Counted from the stretch's first letter, positions 1 through 8,012 are shown. The stretch: DNA of 32,724 nucleotides from Hydrogenothermus sp. (GCA_003978675.1 QNYP01000031.1:1-32724), one strand, 5' to 3'. Made by a program: numbers and translations. Notes: a model not told the origin generated them from the letters alone.

Positions 1-149
1 TTTTCACTTCTATATCATCTTTTTTAGCTCCTGGTATTTCAGCTTCAATAATTATGTTGTTGTCTTTCTCATATACATCTACTCTTGGAGCCCATACTTG
101 AACTTCTGCAGGAACCTGCTTCATAACAGGCATAACTTCTCCAATTAAC
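1..149. repeat. Left arm of a perfect 149-bp inverted repeat (partial hsp20 copy)
   Basis: Bases 1-149 are the exact reverse complement of 262-410; the pairing sums to 411 and breaks at 150/261. Read on the minus strand this arm encodes the middle of the Hsp20 protein, but it has no start codon or ribosome-binding site of its own and runs off the window edge. The 112-nt loop (150-261) contains the promoter-proximal part and start of the intact-side gene. Perfect identity together with an end exactly at base 1 suggests a fold-back or mis-assembly at a contig end rather than a second gene. Confidence 0.95.
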
Positions 150-175
150 AAATTTAAAAGAGGGAGGTTAGAAAA

Positions 176-626
176 ATGGAGAGAAGAAATCTACCAACTT
201 TTGTAGGAGGAATCTGGAATCCATTTAGAGAAATTGCAAGAATAGAAAATGAGTTAAATAAGTTAATTGGAGAAGTTATGCCTGTTATGAAGCAGGTTCC
301 TGCAGAAGTTCAAGTATGGGCTCCAAGAGTAGATGTATATGAGAAAGACAACAACATAATTATTGAAGCTGAAATACCAGGAGCTAAAAAAGATGATATA
401 GAAGTGAAAAGCAGTAGTTATAAAAGGAGAAGTTAAGAAAGAGGAAGAGAAGAAAGAAGAAAATTACTACAGAAGCGAAAGATTTTACGGAACATTTGAA
501 AGAGTAATTCCTTTACCAGTTGAAGTGAAAGCAGAAGAGGCAAAAGCTGAAATCAAAGATGGTATCTTAAAACTAACTATTCCAAAAGCAACTGCAGAAA
601 AAGAAGTAAAAGTTACTATTGAGTAA
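176..626 (+). pseudogene. Small heat-shock protein Hsp20, frameshifted
   Basis: Small heat-shock proteins are ATP-independent chaperones that hold unfolding proteins through an alpha-crystallin domain. The gene starts at ATG 176 after a good ribosome-binding site (GGGAGG) and reads an N-terminal region and the first alpha-crystallin strands up to about base 409, then meets a stop at 434-436. The rest of the domain continues in another frame from about 408: residues VVIKGEVKKEEEKKEENYY, a C-terminal part ending ILKLTIPKA, and stop TAA at 624-626. Compared with the family, a few residues are missing at the junction, so roughly 11 nt (or another length that is 2 mod 3) appear to be lost at 410/411. 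Because the inverted repeat ends at the same base, a sequence or assembly error is more likely than a true pseudogene. Confidence 0.85.
262..410. repeat. Right arm of the 149-bp inverted repeat, inside hsp20
   Basis: This is the exact reverse complement of 1-149. Its right end (410) coincides with the point where the hsp20 reading frame is lost, so repeat end, window end and frameshift share one breakpoint. Confidence 0.95.
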
Positions 627-637
627 TATGTAAATAA

Positions 638-664
638 AGGGGAGTTTTCCTCCCCTATTTTTTT
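638..664 (+). terminator. Intrinsic terminator after hsp20
   Basis: A 7-bp stem, AGGGGAG (638-644) with CTCCCCT (650-656), has a 5-nt loop and is followed by seven T (658-664), 12 nt after the hsp20 stop codon. This is a classical Rho-independent terminator. Confidence 0.85.
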
Positions 665-672
665 GCTAAAAT
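664..672 (+). promoter_or_regulatory. Possible extended -10 promoter element (TGCTAAAAT)
   Basis: TG-N-TAAAAT lies immediately after the hsp20 terminator and 6 nt before the ATG at 679. Transcription would begin about at the start codon, giving a leaderless mRNA; no ribosome-binding site is visible there. No good -35 is seen. Weak, inferred from sequence only. Confidence 0.3.
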
Positions 673-678
673 AAATGT

Positions 679-951
679 ATGCTTAAAATATACCACTATG
701 ATGAAGAAAACTTTCATATAATCTTTAGGGTAGAGGCGGAGGAAGGGATAAAAATAATATCAAAAATCTTATCCCGTATAAAAGATGATTGTTATATAGA
801 TTGGCTTTATACCTTGGAAGAATTAAATGATAGAAATCCAATTTTATTTAAAAAAATAGATATAAAAAAAATATCTAGTGGGAATAGAAACTATATCCTT
901 ATTACACCAGACAGTAAAGAAATAGAAATTCTAGCATTAATTCCTGTATAA
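679..951 (+). CDS. Hypothetical 90-residue protein upstream of trpE
   Basis: I do not recognise this protein. It is an uninterrupted 90-codon frame between a clear terminator and trpE, on the same strand as trpE and 25 nt before it, so it is probably co-transcribed with trpE. The protein is mixed alpha/beta in character, rich in Ile, Lys and Glu, with one Cys and no signal peptide, membrane segment or recognisable motif. It ends in a hydrophobic stretch (EIEILALIPV). There is no Shine-Dalgarno before ATG 679, and another ATG at 675 is out of frame. Codon use (A/T-ending) fits the neighbours. Confidence 0.65.
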   Translation: MLKIYHYDEENFHIIFRVEAEEGIKIISKILSRIKDDCYIDWLYTLEELNDRNPILFKKIDIKKISSGNRNYILITPDSKEIEILALIPV

Positions 952-976
952 TTTTTTTAAAAAAGTTGGAGATAAA

Positions 977-2464
977 ATGTCTCTAAATATTTCTTTAGAG
1001 GAATTTAAAAAATTATCAAAAGATTTCAATGTTATTCCTATTTACAAGGAAATTGTTTTAGACATAGATACTCCATTATCTGTGTTTTTAAAAACGAAGT
1101 CTCCAGAGAGATTTTCATTTCTATTTGAAAGTGTTGAGAAAGGGGAAAATAAAGGTAGGTATTCATTTATAGGTTCTTCTAAAGCTGTTTATATAAAAAC
1201 AAAAGGAAATTATACAATAAAGTATAACCTTGGAAAAACAAAGGTAATAAAGCACAATAAACCCTTAGACGAGATTAAAAACATCGTTAGAAATTTTAAA
1301 CCTGTAAAATTTGAAGATTTACCTCCATTTTGGGGAGGTTTAGTTGGATACATAGGTTATGATGTGATTAAGTTTTATGAGCCTATTCCTGATGAAAATC
1401 CTGATATTTTAGAACTTCCTGATATTTTCTTATTTTTAAGTGATGAAGTTATAGTTTTTGATAATTTGAACAATAAGATAAAAATTATAGTATCTGCAAT
1501 TTTAGATGAAACAAAAAATCCAGAAGAAGAATATAAAAAATCTATAGAAAGAATAGAAGCTATAGAAAGTAAATTATCTAAAGATTATTCATTGAAAAGG
1601 ATACAACCTAAAAAATTACAGTCTGTATCATTAGAAAAGTGGAAATCTAATTTTACAAAAGAGGATTTTTTAGAGGCAGTTAAAAAAGCAAAAGAATATA
1701 TAAGGGAAGGAGATATTATTCAAGTAGTTTTATCCCAAAGATTTTCCAAAAAACTAGAGGCAGATCCTATAGATATTTATAGGGCTGTTAGAGTTATAAA
1801 CCCTTCTCCATATTTGTTTTACTTAGATTTGCAGGATATAAAACTTATAGGTTCTTCTCCGGAAATTCTTGTTTCTGTTAAAGATGGAAAGATATTTACA
1901 AAACCAATAGCAGGGACAAGACCAAGAGGAAAAACTAAGGAGGAAGATGAAGCTTTAAAACAAAACTTACTTTCTGATGAAAAAGAAAAAGCAGAACATT
2001 TAATGCTTGTGGATTTAGCTAGGAATGATGTTGGAAAAGTTTCTAAACCTCAAACTGTGAAGGTTGATAATTTTATGTATGTGGAAAATTATTCCCATGT
2101 AATGCATATAGTTTCTGATGTTTCAGGAGAAATTAGAGATGATATATCTGCTTTAGATGTTTTAATATCCGTTTTCCCTGTTGGAACTGTTAGTGGAGCT
2201 CCAAAGGTTAGAGCTATGCAAATAATTGAGGAGTTGGAACCTGATAAAAGAGGAATTTATGCAGGAGCAGTTGGATATATATCCTTTGATGGTAATTTAG
2301 ATACTGCTATAGCAATAAGAACTGCAGTAATAGAAGGGGAAAATATCCACATACAAGCAGGAGCAGGAATTGTTGCAGACTCTGTTCCTGAAAAAGAGTA
2401 TGAAGAAACAGTTAATAAAGCTAAAGCATTAATAAAAGCAGTTGAAATAGCTGAAAACTGTTAA
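977..2464 (+). CDS. trpE: Anthranilate synthase component I
   Basis: TrpE converts chorismate to anthranilate, the first committed step of tryptophan synthesis, using ammonia released by the glutaminase TrpG (not in this window). The 495-residue length is typical. The N-terminal domain carries the tryptophan feedback region (FESVEKGENKGRYSFIG). The C-terminal chorismate-binding domain (about residues 220-485) shows LIGSSPEILV, IAGTRPRGKT, LMLVDLARNDVGKV and VGTVSGAPKVRAM, all diagnostic of the family. A GGAG ribosome-binding site precedes ATG 977. PabB and isochorismate synthase are related alternatives, but length and motifs fit TrpE best. Its stop overlaps the stop of the convergent diguanylate cyclase gene: the palindrome TTAA (2461-2464) supplies both stop codons. 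Confidence 0.95.
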   Translation: MSLNISLEEFKKLSKDFNVIPIYKEIVLDIDTPLSVFLKTKSPERFSFLFESVEKGENKGRYSFIGSSKAVYIKTKGNYTIKYNLGKTKVIKHNKPLDEIKNIVRNFKPVKFEDLPPFWGGLVGYIGYDVIKFYEPIPDENPDILELPDIFLFLSDEVIVFDNLNNKIKIIVSAILDETKNPEEEYKKSIERIEAIESKLSKDYSLKRIQPKKLQSVSLEKWKSNFTKEDFLEAVKKAKEYIREGDIIQVVLSQRFSKKLEADPIDIYRAVRVINPSPYLFYLDLQDIKLIGSSPEILVSVKDGKIFTKPIAGTRPRGKTKEEDEALKQNLLSDEKEKAEHLMLVDLARNDVGKVSKPQTVKVDNFMYVENYSHVMHIVSDVSGEIRDDISALDVLISVFPVGTVSGAPKVRAMQIIEELEPDKRGIYAGAVGYISFDGNLDTAIAIRTAVIEGENIHIQAGAGIVADSVPEKEYEETVNKAKALIKAVEIAENC

Positions 2465-4161
2465 GCAACTACTTTGTTTCTTCCCGTCTTTTTTGCCTCA
2501 TATAATTTTTTATCCGCTCTTATAATGATTTCATATATATTTTTGTCTTCTTCTTTAGCTTCTTCAACCCCTATGCTAACTGTATATTTTATATTTTTTC
2601 CCTCTATATTAACACTTCTACTTTCAATAGCTTTTCTGATTTTTTCTGCTATTTCTCTTGCTTTTTCTAAGTTAGCTCCAGGTAAAATAACAGCAAATTC
2701 CTCACCACCTAACCTGATAAGGTAATCTCTTTTACTTATTATATCTTTTACCGTTTCCGCAAAATCTTTTAAAACAATATCTCCGATGTCATGACCGTAT
2801 GTATCATTGATTTTTTTAAAATAGTCTATATCCATTAAAATTACAGATATAGGAACTTTTTTCAATTTTGAGGTGTCAAACACATTTTCTATAATCTTAG
2901 ATAATGCCCTTCTATTTAAAACTTTTGTTAATGGGTCAATTAAACTATCTTTTGCGTATTTTTTTATTTTTGTATTTAGGCTTTCTATGAAATCTTTTAG
3001 TTCTTCTCCTGTTTTTAGTATGTGAAGTTTCAGAAAGTCTATTTCATCAAGAATTGTAAAATCTTTTTTAAGTTTTTCATCTACCATAGTTGAATATTTT
3101 TCTAAAACGGAGAAATTTTTATTAGATATGTTTTCTGTTATATGTATTATTTCTTTTATCCTATTTTCCAAATTTCCTCCAACAAGGAAAATTATTACGA
3201 TTAAAGAAATCAACATTACAAGATAAAATGCTAGCATTGAAAATACGCTCTTATAAAAATTATCAAAAATTAAACTTACATCCTCAAGAATTGCTACAAA
3301 GCCAATATTTTTCCCTTCATAATCTTTAATAGGATATAGAGAAAGTAAAAAGCTAGTATCCCCATACTTTATGGGAGTGTGATATTTATCAGTACTTATT
3401 TCTTTGAATGCCAATTTCAAATCTTCTATAAAAATTGGGTCTAATCTACCTATAATAAGAAAGTTGTTAAGATCTTTATAATTTTTATTAAAATAAGAAA
3501 ATATTTCTGGAAGCAGTTTATTTTTTAAACTGTCTTTATTAATAATTAAAAATGCTTCTTTGTTTAAGTGTTTCTTTAAGATAGGTAAAAATGTGTCTAA
3601 ACTTTTTCCTATTGACAAAGCACCGACTATTTTATCTTTATATTGTAGAGGATATATGTACCTTATACCATAAAAATATTTGCAAACAAATAAAGAAGAA
3701 ATAGGTTTTCCTGTTTCTAATGATTTTTTTACATCAAATCTAAGGTCTAAAAGATAATTATCTTTTAAATCTTGTATGTCCCCAAATATTGTATTTGTAA
3801 AACTGATTATTGATTTTCCATTTTTGTCTACTATATGAAGTTCTGAAATTTTAAATTCTCTCTTTAGGACATCCCATTTATCTTTCAATAAGTAATATAA
3901 CTTAGTTTTATTGTTATTATTTACCTCTTTAAGAATTTCTTCTTGAGAAGCAATCAAGAAAGCCATAGAGTATATTAATTTTCTCTGTTCTTCTTTTATT
4001 AAACTTAACGATTTCTTATTATTTTCATATTTTTCTTGAAGTTCTTTGTCTTTTATTTTTAATATAGAAAAGAACTCGTAAGAAAATAAAACTATGAAAG
4101 AAAAAGTTAAAGCACCTACTATAAAGAAAATAAATCTATATATAAATCTAGACTTATACAT
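2461..4161 (-). CDS. Membrane-bound diguanylate cyclase with periplasmic sensor domain
   Basis: It is predicted to make the second messenger cyclic di-GMP from two GTP in response to an external signal. The order is: transmembrane helix (about residues 8-30), periplasmic region of about 270 residues resembling a double Cache sensor, second membrane helix (about 307-328, SMLAFYLVMLISLIVIIFLV), a linker with coiled-coil character, and a GGDEF domain (about 405-566). The active-site signature is GGEEF (485-489), an active variant, preceded by DPLTKVLNRRAL and DIDYFKKINDTYGHDIGD. The inhibitory I-site RxxD that should sit five residues before the signature reads SKRD, so its Arg is lacking and product inhibition may be lost. 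It lies 47 nt after dapE without an obvious terminator, so it may be the last gene of the tRNA-iclR-dapE unit. The ligand is unknown. Confidence 0.9.
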   Translation of the reverse strand: MYKSRFIYRFIFFIVGALTFSFIVLFSYEFFSILKIKDKELQEKYENNKKSLSLIKEEQRKLIYSMAFLIASQEEILKEVNNNNKTKLYYLLKDKWDVLKREFKISELHIVDKNGKSIISFTNTIFGDIQDLKDNYLLDLRFDVKKSLETGKPISSLFVCKYFYGIRYIYPLQYKDKIVGALSIGKSLDTFLPILKKHLNKEAFLIINKDSLKNKLLPEIFSYFNKNYKDLNNFLIIGRLDPIFIEDLKLAFKEISTDKYHTPIKYGDTSFLLSLYPIKDYEGKNIGFVAILEDVSLIFDNFYKSVFSMLAFYLVMLISLIVIIFLVGGNLENRIKEIIHITENISNKNFSVLEKYSTMVDEKLKKDFTILDEIDFLKLHILKTGEELKDFIESLNTKIKKYAKDSLIDPLTKVLNRRALSKIIENVFDTSKLKKVPISVILMDIDYFKKINDTYGHDIGDIVLKDFAETVKDIISKRDYLIRLGGEEFAVILPGANLEKAREIAEKIRKAIESRSVNIEGKNIKYTVSIGVEEAKEEDKNIYEIIIRADKKLYEAKKTGRNKVVA

Positions 4162-4208
4162 AATAATTTACCTTAATGTTTATTCCCTTCCCCCAGATAT
4201 AAAAAAAC

Positions 4209-5270
4209 TTAATTTCCTAAAAAATTTCTAAATATATTAAAGTTGTCAATTATATTTTTTATTTCTACATATTCATTCTTCTGATGAGCCTGTGAAGCAT
4301 TCCCTGGCCCAAAATTAACAGCGTCAATACCATATAAAGAAAGCCTTGCAACATCAGTCCATGCCTGTTTAGCCTCAACAGTAAGACCAAAGCTATTTAC
4401 AAACTCTTTTAATATAACATTATCTAAACAAACTCTACCTGATGGGCAAAGGTCTGTAAATTCTACTTTAGCTTCTCCATCAACAATTTTGAGGATATCT
4501 TGTTTAGCTTCTTCTATTGTTTTTCCAGGGGCAAATCTATAGTTAACATTTACTACAAATTTATCAGGTATTATATTTCTCCCTCCAGAAAAGTCAACCA
4601 TAGTTGCATTCATTACCTCATAAAATTTCATACCTTCAAATTCATACTCTTTCACACCAAAATTTGCCAGTCTTTTTAAAAAATTTACTGATTTATGTAT
4701 AGCGTTTTCACCTTGCCAAGGTCTTGCTGAATGTGCCCTTTTACCTTCAAAGATAATAGATGCATGCATAGTTCCTAAACAACCAACCTGCACTCTATTA
4801 TCAGTAGGTTCTAATGCAAAAGCCAAATCAGTCTTTTGTATAATATCAAAATTTTTCAAAAGAGGTTCTAATCCATTATCTATATATGGCCCTTCTTCTT
4901 TTTCGTAAAAGATATATATGGTATTAAATCTTTTCTCTCTGTTTGAAAAATATTCTATAAGAGCCATCATGACTGCTAATCCTGATTTCATATCACTAGC
5001 ACCAAGACCAAAAATCTTTCCATCTATAACTTGTCCTGTATATTCATTTTCCCCTGGAACTGTATCAAGATGTCCTATTAAAGCTATAGTTTTTTTTGAA
5101 GGATTTATATTATCAAAAGCGATAATTGAATTGTTATGTCTTATTATATTTTCCTTTTTATAAAAATTAACTAAAAAACTTTCAACAAAATCAGCAATTT
5201 GTTTCTCATTGCCAATAACAGAAGGTATTTCCACAAGCTTTTTTGTATATTCTATTAACTTACTTTCCAT
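4209..5270 (-). CDS. dapE: M20-family metallopeptidase, probable succinyl-diaminopimelate desuccinylase
   Basis: DapE removes succinate from N-succinyl-LL-diaminopimelate in lysine and cell-wall precursor synthesis. This 353-residue protein has the M20 di-zinc signatures: GHLDTVPG (first zinc ligand), GLGASDMKSGLAVMMALIEY (bridging Asp), EKEEGP (catalytic Glu and Glu ligand), LEPTD, and near the C-terminus GPGNASQAHQKNEYV (His ligand). The central dimerisation (lid) domain begins with ASIIFEGKRAHSARP. This set of motifs resembles the DapE type of actinobacteria rather than the enterobacterial type. Other M20 enzymes (ArgE, LysK, CPG2) are alternatives. ATG 5270 lies inside the 3' end of iclR (16-nt overlap), so the two are translated from one message. 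Confidence 0.8.
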   Translation of the reverse strand: MESKLIEYTKKLVEIPSVIGNEKQIADFVESFLVNFYKKENIIRHNNSIIAFDNINPSKKTIALIGHLDTVPGENEYTGQVIDGKIFGLGASDMKSGLAVMMALIEYFSNREKRFNTIYIFYEKEEGPYIDNGLEPLLKNFDIIQKTDLAFALEPTDNRVQVGCLGTMHASIIFEGKRAHSARPWQGENAIHKSVNFLKRLANFGVKEYEFEGMKFYEVMNATMVDFSGGRNIIPDKFVVNVNYRFAPGKTIEEAKQDILKIVDGEAKVEFTDLCPSGRVCLDNVILKEFVNSFGLTVEAKQAWTDVARLSLYGIDAVNFGPGNASQAHQKNEYVEIKNIIDNFNIFRNFLGN

Positions 5271-6049
5271 TCTTCACTATACCCTAATCTTTCAGATAAT
5301 TCTTTAGATTTTTCTAAGAAAATATCCTTTAGCTCTATCAATCTATTATAAGGTATTCTAAAAGAAGGTCCTGACAGAGTTATAGCAGCTGCAACTTCTC
5401 CTTTATAATCAAAAACAGGAACAGATAAGCATCTAACTTCCTTTTCCCATTCTTCGTCATCTATAGCGTATCCTTCTTTTTTTACTTTCTTTAAATGTTC
5501 CCTTAAAGTTTCTTCATCTGTTATTGTTTTCTCTGTAAAAGGCTTTAATTCTATGGATTCAAAAAATTCATCTAGTTCATTTTCTTCCATAAATGCAAGA
5601 TGAACCTTACCAGATGCAGATGCATACATAGGAAGGAGTTTTCCAACTCTAGATTTAACCATAACTGGTCTATCTACTTCATAAGCATCAATGTAAACAA
5701 TTTCCCAACCGCTTCTAACGGCTAAATAAACGTTTTCTTTTATATTATCTCCAAGATATTGTAAATAAGGTCTTGCTTGCTCTCTAATCTCAACATGAGA
5801 TAAATAGGAATATCCAAGTTCAAAATTTTTTATTCCTAAAGAATATGTTTTTTTCTTCTTATTATACTCTACATAACCACGAACTGTTAAGATGGACAGT
5901 ATTTTTTGAAGTTGATTTTTGGAGATGCTGAAATTAGATAATATTTCTTCAAAAGTTAAGTTAGGTTTTTTTGCAAGCAAAAATAAAACTTCGAATGTTG
6001 CATCTACATTATGAACTATGTAGTCCTGTTTTGTTCTTTTTCTATTCAT
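5255..6049 (-). CDS. IclR-family transcription regulator
   Basis: IclR proteins bind DNA through an N-terminal winged helix and a small effector through a C-terminal GAF-like domain. The 264 residues fit: a winged helix at about 10-75 (VLFLLAKKPNLTFEEILSNF, then KNQLQKILSILTVRGYVEY) and an effector domain from about 85, including the IclR-typical LPMYASASGKVHLAFM and VRCLSVPVFDYKGEVAAAITLSGPS regions. It starts at ATG 6049, only 24 nt from the 3' end of tRNA-Asp on the same strand with no terminator between, so it is probably read through from the tRNA promoters. It overlaps dapE by 16 nt. Effector and target are not evident; regulation of its own unit is a reasonable guess. Confidence 0.9.
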   Translation of the reverse strand: MNRKRTKQDYIVHNVDATFEVLFLLAKKPNLTFEEILSNFSISKNQLQKILSILTVRGYVEYNKKKKTYSLGIKNFELGYSYLSHVEIREQARPYLQYLGDNIKENVYLAVRSGWEIVYIDAYEVDRPVMVKSRVGKLLPMYASASGKVHLAFMEENELDEFFESIELKPFTEKTITDEETLREHLKKVKKEGYAIDDEEWEKEVRCLSVPVFDYKGEVAAAITLSGPSFRIPYNRLIELKDIFLEKSKELSERLGYSEEWKVS

Positions 6050-6073
6050 TACAATCTCGTTTTGATAAATAAA

Positions 6074-6152
6074 TGGCGGAGCCGACGGGATTCGAACCCG
6101 CGACCTCTGGCGTGACAGGCCAGCGTTCTGGGCCAGGCTGAACTACGGCTCC
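6074..6152 (-). tRNA. tRNA-Asp (GTC)
   Basis: On the minus strand the acceptor GGAGCCG (from 6152) pairs with CGGCTCC and is followed by an encoded CCA ending at 6074. The anticodon arm reads GGCCTGTCACGCC, anticodon GTC. The T-arm GCGGGTTCGAATCCCGT is canonical. It lies 8 nt downstream of tRNA-Val in the same unit. Confidence 0.97.
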
Positions 6153-6160
6153 ATTTTTAG

Positions 6161-6234
6161 TGGGCGGTAGAGGATTCGAACCTCTGACCCCCTCCTTGTA
6201 AGGGAGGTGCTCTGGCCAACTGAGCTAACCGCCC
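6161..6234 (-). tRNA. tRNA-Val (TAC)
   Basis: On the minus strand the acceptor GGGCGGT (from 6234) pairs with ACCGCCC, discriminator A at 6161. The anticodon loop CTTACAA between CCTCC and GGAGG gives anticodon TAC. The T-arm AGAGGTTCGAATCCTCT is canonical. Unlike tRNA-Asp, the CCA end is not encoded (CTA follows), so a CCA-adding enzyme is needed. Confidence 0.97.
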
Positions 6235-6245
6235 AAGGGATATTT

Positions 6246-6274
6246 ATAATAACATTTCTTATTCGATTTTTCAA
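6246..6274 (-). promoter_or_regulatory. Proximal promoter of the tRNA-Val/tRNA-Asp unit
   Basis: On the minus strand a -35 TTGAAA (6274-6269), a 17-nt spacer and a -10 TATTAT (6251-6246) place the transcription start about 6 nt before the 5' end of tRNA-Val. Confidence 0.65.
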
Positions 6275-6279
6275 CACTT

Positions 6280-6303
6280 TTTTGCGGAATTTTATCCGCA
6301 AAA
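6280..6303. other. 9-bp hairpin in the tRNA leader region
   Basis: TTTTGCGGA (6280-6288) pairs with TCCGCAAAA (6295-6303) around a 6-nt loop. It lies between the distal and proximal tRNA promoters and would be in the leader of the longer transcript. No U-tract follows on either strand, so it is not a standard terminator; it could be a processing or pausing site. Confidence 0.55.
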
Positions 6304-6327
6304 CCTTTCTACAAAAAAGCGGATAAT

Positions 6328-6356
6328 AATATATACAACCTAAATATAAATGTCAA
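6328..6356 (-). promoter_or_regulatory. Distal, near-consensus promoter upstream of the tRNA unit
   Basis: On the minus strand TTGACA (6356-6351), a 17-nt spacer and TATATT (6333-6328) match the sigma-70 consensus very closely. The spacer contains no AATGAAT palindrome, unlike the other TTGACA/TATATT promoters here. The product would be a leader of about 85 nt followed by tRNA-Val. Confidence 0.7.
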
Positions 6357-6374
6357 GAGTAAAATTTTTGTAAA

Positions 6375-7208
6375 TTAAATGATATCCCTTGTTATTTCCT
6401 TTATACCTTCAAGTCCCTTTAAAGGAATGCCTATATGTCCTTCTGGAACTTGATAATCTTTTGGATTTATTCTTATTAAAGTTCCTTTAGTTTCTCTAGC
6501 AGTTCTCTCTGAAAAATATCTAACTGTTGGAACTGCTGTTCCTGCCCCAATTTCTATTATTGCAAGTTTTTTATTTTTTCTTATTACACTGTTAAGCCAA
6601 ACCCTTAATCTAAATTCTTGGCTTTCTGTTCTGATAGGAACCCAGTGGAAATCATTAAACATTAATATATTTGGTCTTGCTAATCTTCCACAGTGTTTAC
6701 ATCTAGGAAGAGGTGAAATTGCTCTAAACTTTTCTTCATCAATTTTTATTTCTATACCTTTAGCAGACCATATATCATCACAGCAAGGAAAAGTACATTG
6801 TAAATGATGTATACTTCCATGTATTTCTACAATTTTATCTTCAGGATAGCCTGCCTTTTGGAACTGCCCATCTACATTTGAGGTAAAAACGAAATAATCA
6901 TTATTTTTTAGCTCACCAAGCTTTTTTAGTATATAAAATCCTTCATGAGGATTTGTTTCTCTATATGTCTTCAGTCTATGTCCGTAAAATGCCCAAGCAA
7001 GTTCAGGGTCTTCTCTAAACCATCTTGGATTTGCAAGCTCTTCAAATCTTAGACCTAATTTTTTTGCAATTGGATAAGCACGCCAAAACCCTTCTGAACC
7101 TCTAAAATCTGGGAGCCCTGAGTCGACTCCCATACCAGCTCCAGCTGTTATTAAAATTGCATCTGCTTCTTTTATAGCTTTTCTAGCTTGTTCTATTAGC
7201 TTCTCCAC
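6375..7208 (-). CDS. Sir2-family NAD-dependent protein deacylase (sirtuin)
   Basis: Sirtuins remove acyl groups from lysines of target proteins using NAD+. The 277 residues show the family signatures in order: NAD-binding GAGMGVDSGLPDFRG (about 23-37), TSNVDGQFQKAG (109-120), catalytic His130 in EIHGSIHH, and a zinc site from C138, C142 or C143 with C170 and C173. The first loop reads GAGMGVDSG rather than the usual GAG(I/A)S..SGIP, a minor variant. It starts at GTG 7208, inside the end of the upstream cytochrome gene (13-nt overlap), so the two are translationally coupled and share the operator-bearing promoter at 8013-8041. That places it with the hydrogenase/nickel genes by regulation, not by known function. 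The targets are unknown. Confidence 0.9.
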   Translation of the reverse strand: MEKLIEQARKAIKEADAILITAGAGMGVDSGLPDFRGSEGFWRAYPIAKKLGLRFEELANPRWFREDPELAWAFYGHRLKTYRETNPHEGFYILKKLGELKNNDYFVFTSNVDGQFQKAGYPEDKIVEIHGSIHHLQCTFPCCDDIWSAKGIEIKIDEEKFRAISPLPRCKHCGRLARPNILMFNDFHWVPIRTESQEFRLRVWLNSVIRKNKKLAIIEIGAGTAVPTVRYFSERTARETKGTLIRINPKDYQVPEGHIGIPLKGLEGIKEITRDII

Positions 7209-7957
7209 GCGTTTTCGTCCCTAGGTTTCATTATCCACATCTGGTAAAGTGATATAAGTATCATTAAAGTAGAAGCTGTGAAGTATCCAAAACCTCCAAT
7301 TATTACAAAATATGCAAAATTTGGCCATATCTTAGTAAGCCACCATGCTGTGATATCTATAAGTTGGAAAGCAAATGGTGTAAAAATAAGAATAGATTTT
7401 ATAATTTTGTTTACCCCAACAGCAAATGAGAATATAAATCCTAAAAACATAAATATAAATGCCATTCCAAACAGGTGAATATGAGATAATCTTGTTAATT
7501 GTCCAATAGTAGCTCCTGTATCAACTTTAGCAAGTTCTTTTAAAACTTCTTTTTTTGTTAAGTTAGGTATAGACGGTATTACTCCATGGCACTTTGAACA
7601 GTTATTCTGAATAATTGGTTTTACTTTTGTTTCATATTCATCATCAGGTGCCCCTTTTCTAACCCATTCTATCAAGATGGCTCTTTCTTCTGGTGTTGCA
7701 TACTGTTTCATGGAACCATTTAATGCTTTTTCTAACTTAGATCCTTCTCTATTTCCATAATAACTATAGACAATATCTTTAACAGAAATACCGAATTTAC
7801 CGTCTGCCATACCGTGGGTTAATAGTATTTGCAATCCTGCAATCATTAAACCTATTCCTATAACGATTAAATATCCAGTAAATAAAACTTTAACAGGTAG
7901 AGATATTCGCGTTAAATTTAACCATCCTCCGTCTGTGTTTTTTTTATCTTTTTCCAT
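7196..7957 (-). CDS. Membrane c-type cytochrome, one CxxCH haem site, four membrane helices
   Basis: I do not recognise the family by name. The 253-residue product has a membrane helix at about 20-45, then a periplasmic segment of about 90 residues containing a single c-haem motif CSKCH (120-124), then three more hydrophobic helices (about 153-175, 183-203, 212-240). Paired His at the entry of helix 2 (LSHIHLF) could bind another cofactor. This suggests a membrane electron-transfer protein. ATG 7957 is chosen because AGGAGG lies directly upstream; an earlier in-frame ATG at 7999 lacks one and falls where the leader should be. The promoter at 8013-8041 carries the same palindrome as the hydrogenase and nickel promoters, so a role in H2-linked electron transfer is inferred. 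The gene overlaps the sirtuin gene. Confidence 0.8.
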   Translation of the reverse strand: MEKDKKNTDGGWLNLTRISLPVKVLFTGYLIVIGIGLMIAGLQILLTHGMADGKFGISVKDIVYSYYGNREGSKLEKALNGSMKQYATPEERAILIEWVRKGAPDDEYETKVKPIIQNNCSKCHGVIPSIPNLTKKEVLKELAKVDTGATIGQLTRLSHIHLFGMAFIFMFLGFIFSFAVGVNKIIKSILIFTPFAFQLIDITAWWLTKIWPNFAYFVIIGGFGYFTASTLMILISLYQMWIMKPRDENAWRS

Positions 7958-8012
7958 AAAACTCCTCCTTTTTATTAAAAAATAGTGCATAAGATTCAAA
8001 AATTAGAATTCT

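Noticed and set aside
1..149. A second, divergent hsp20 gene on the minus strand
   Set aside because: It has no start codon or ribosome-binding site, is identical base for base to the other copy and ends at the window edge.
6280..6326. Alternative pairing of GCGGATAA (6319-6326) with TTATCCGC (6292-6299), suggesting a switch-like attenuator before the tRNAs
   Set aside because: The transcription start of the distal promoter falls at about 6321, so the first segment would be only partly transcribed, and no U-tract follows the competing 9-bp hairpin.
7958..7999. N-terminal 14-residue extension of the cytochrome gene (ATG 7999)
   Set aside because: It has no ribosome-binding site and lies just where the transcript from the promoter at 8013-8041 begins; ATG 7957 has AGGAGG.
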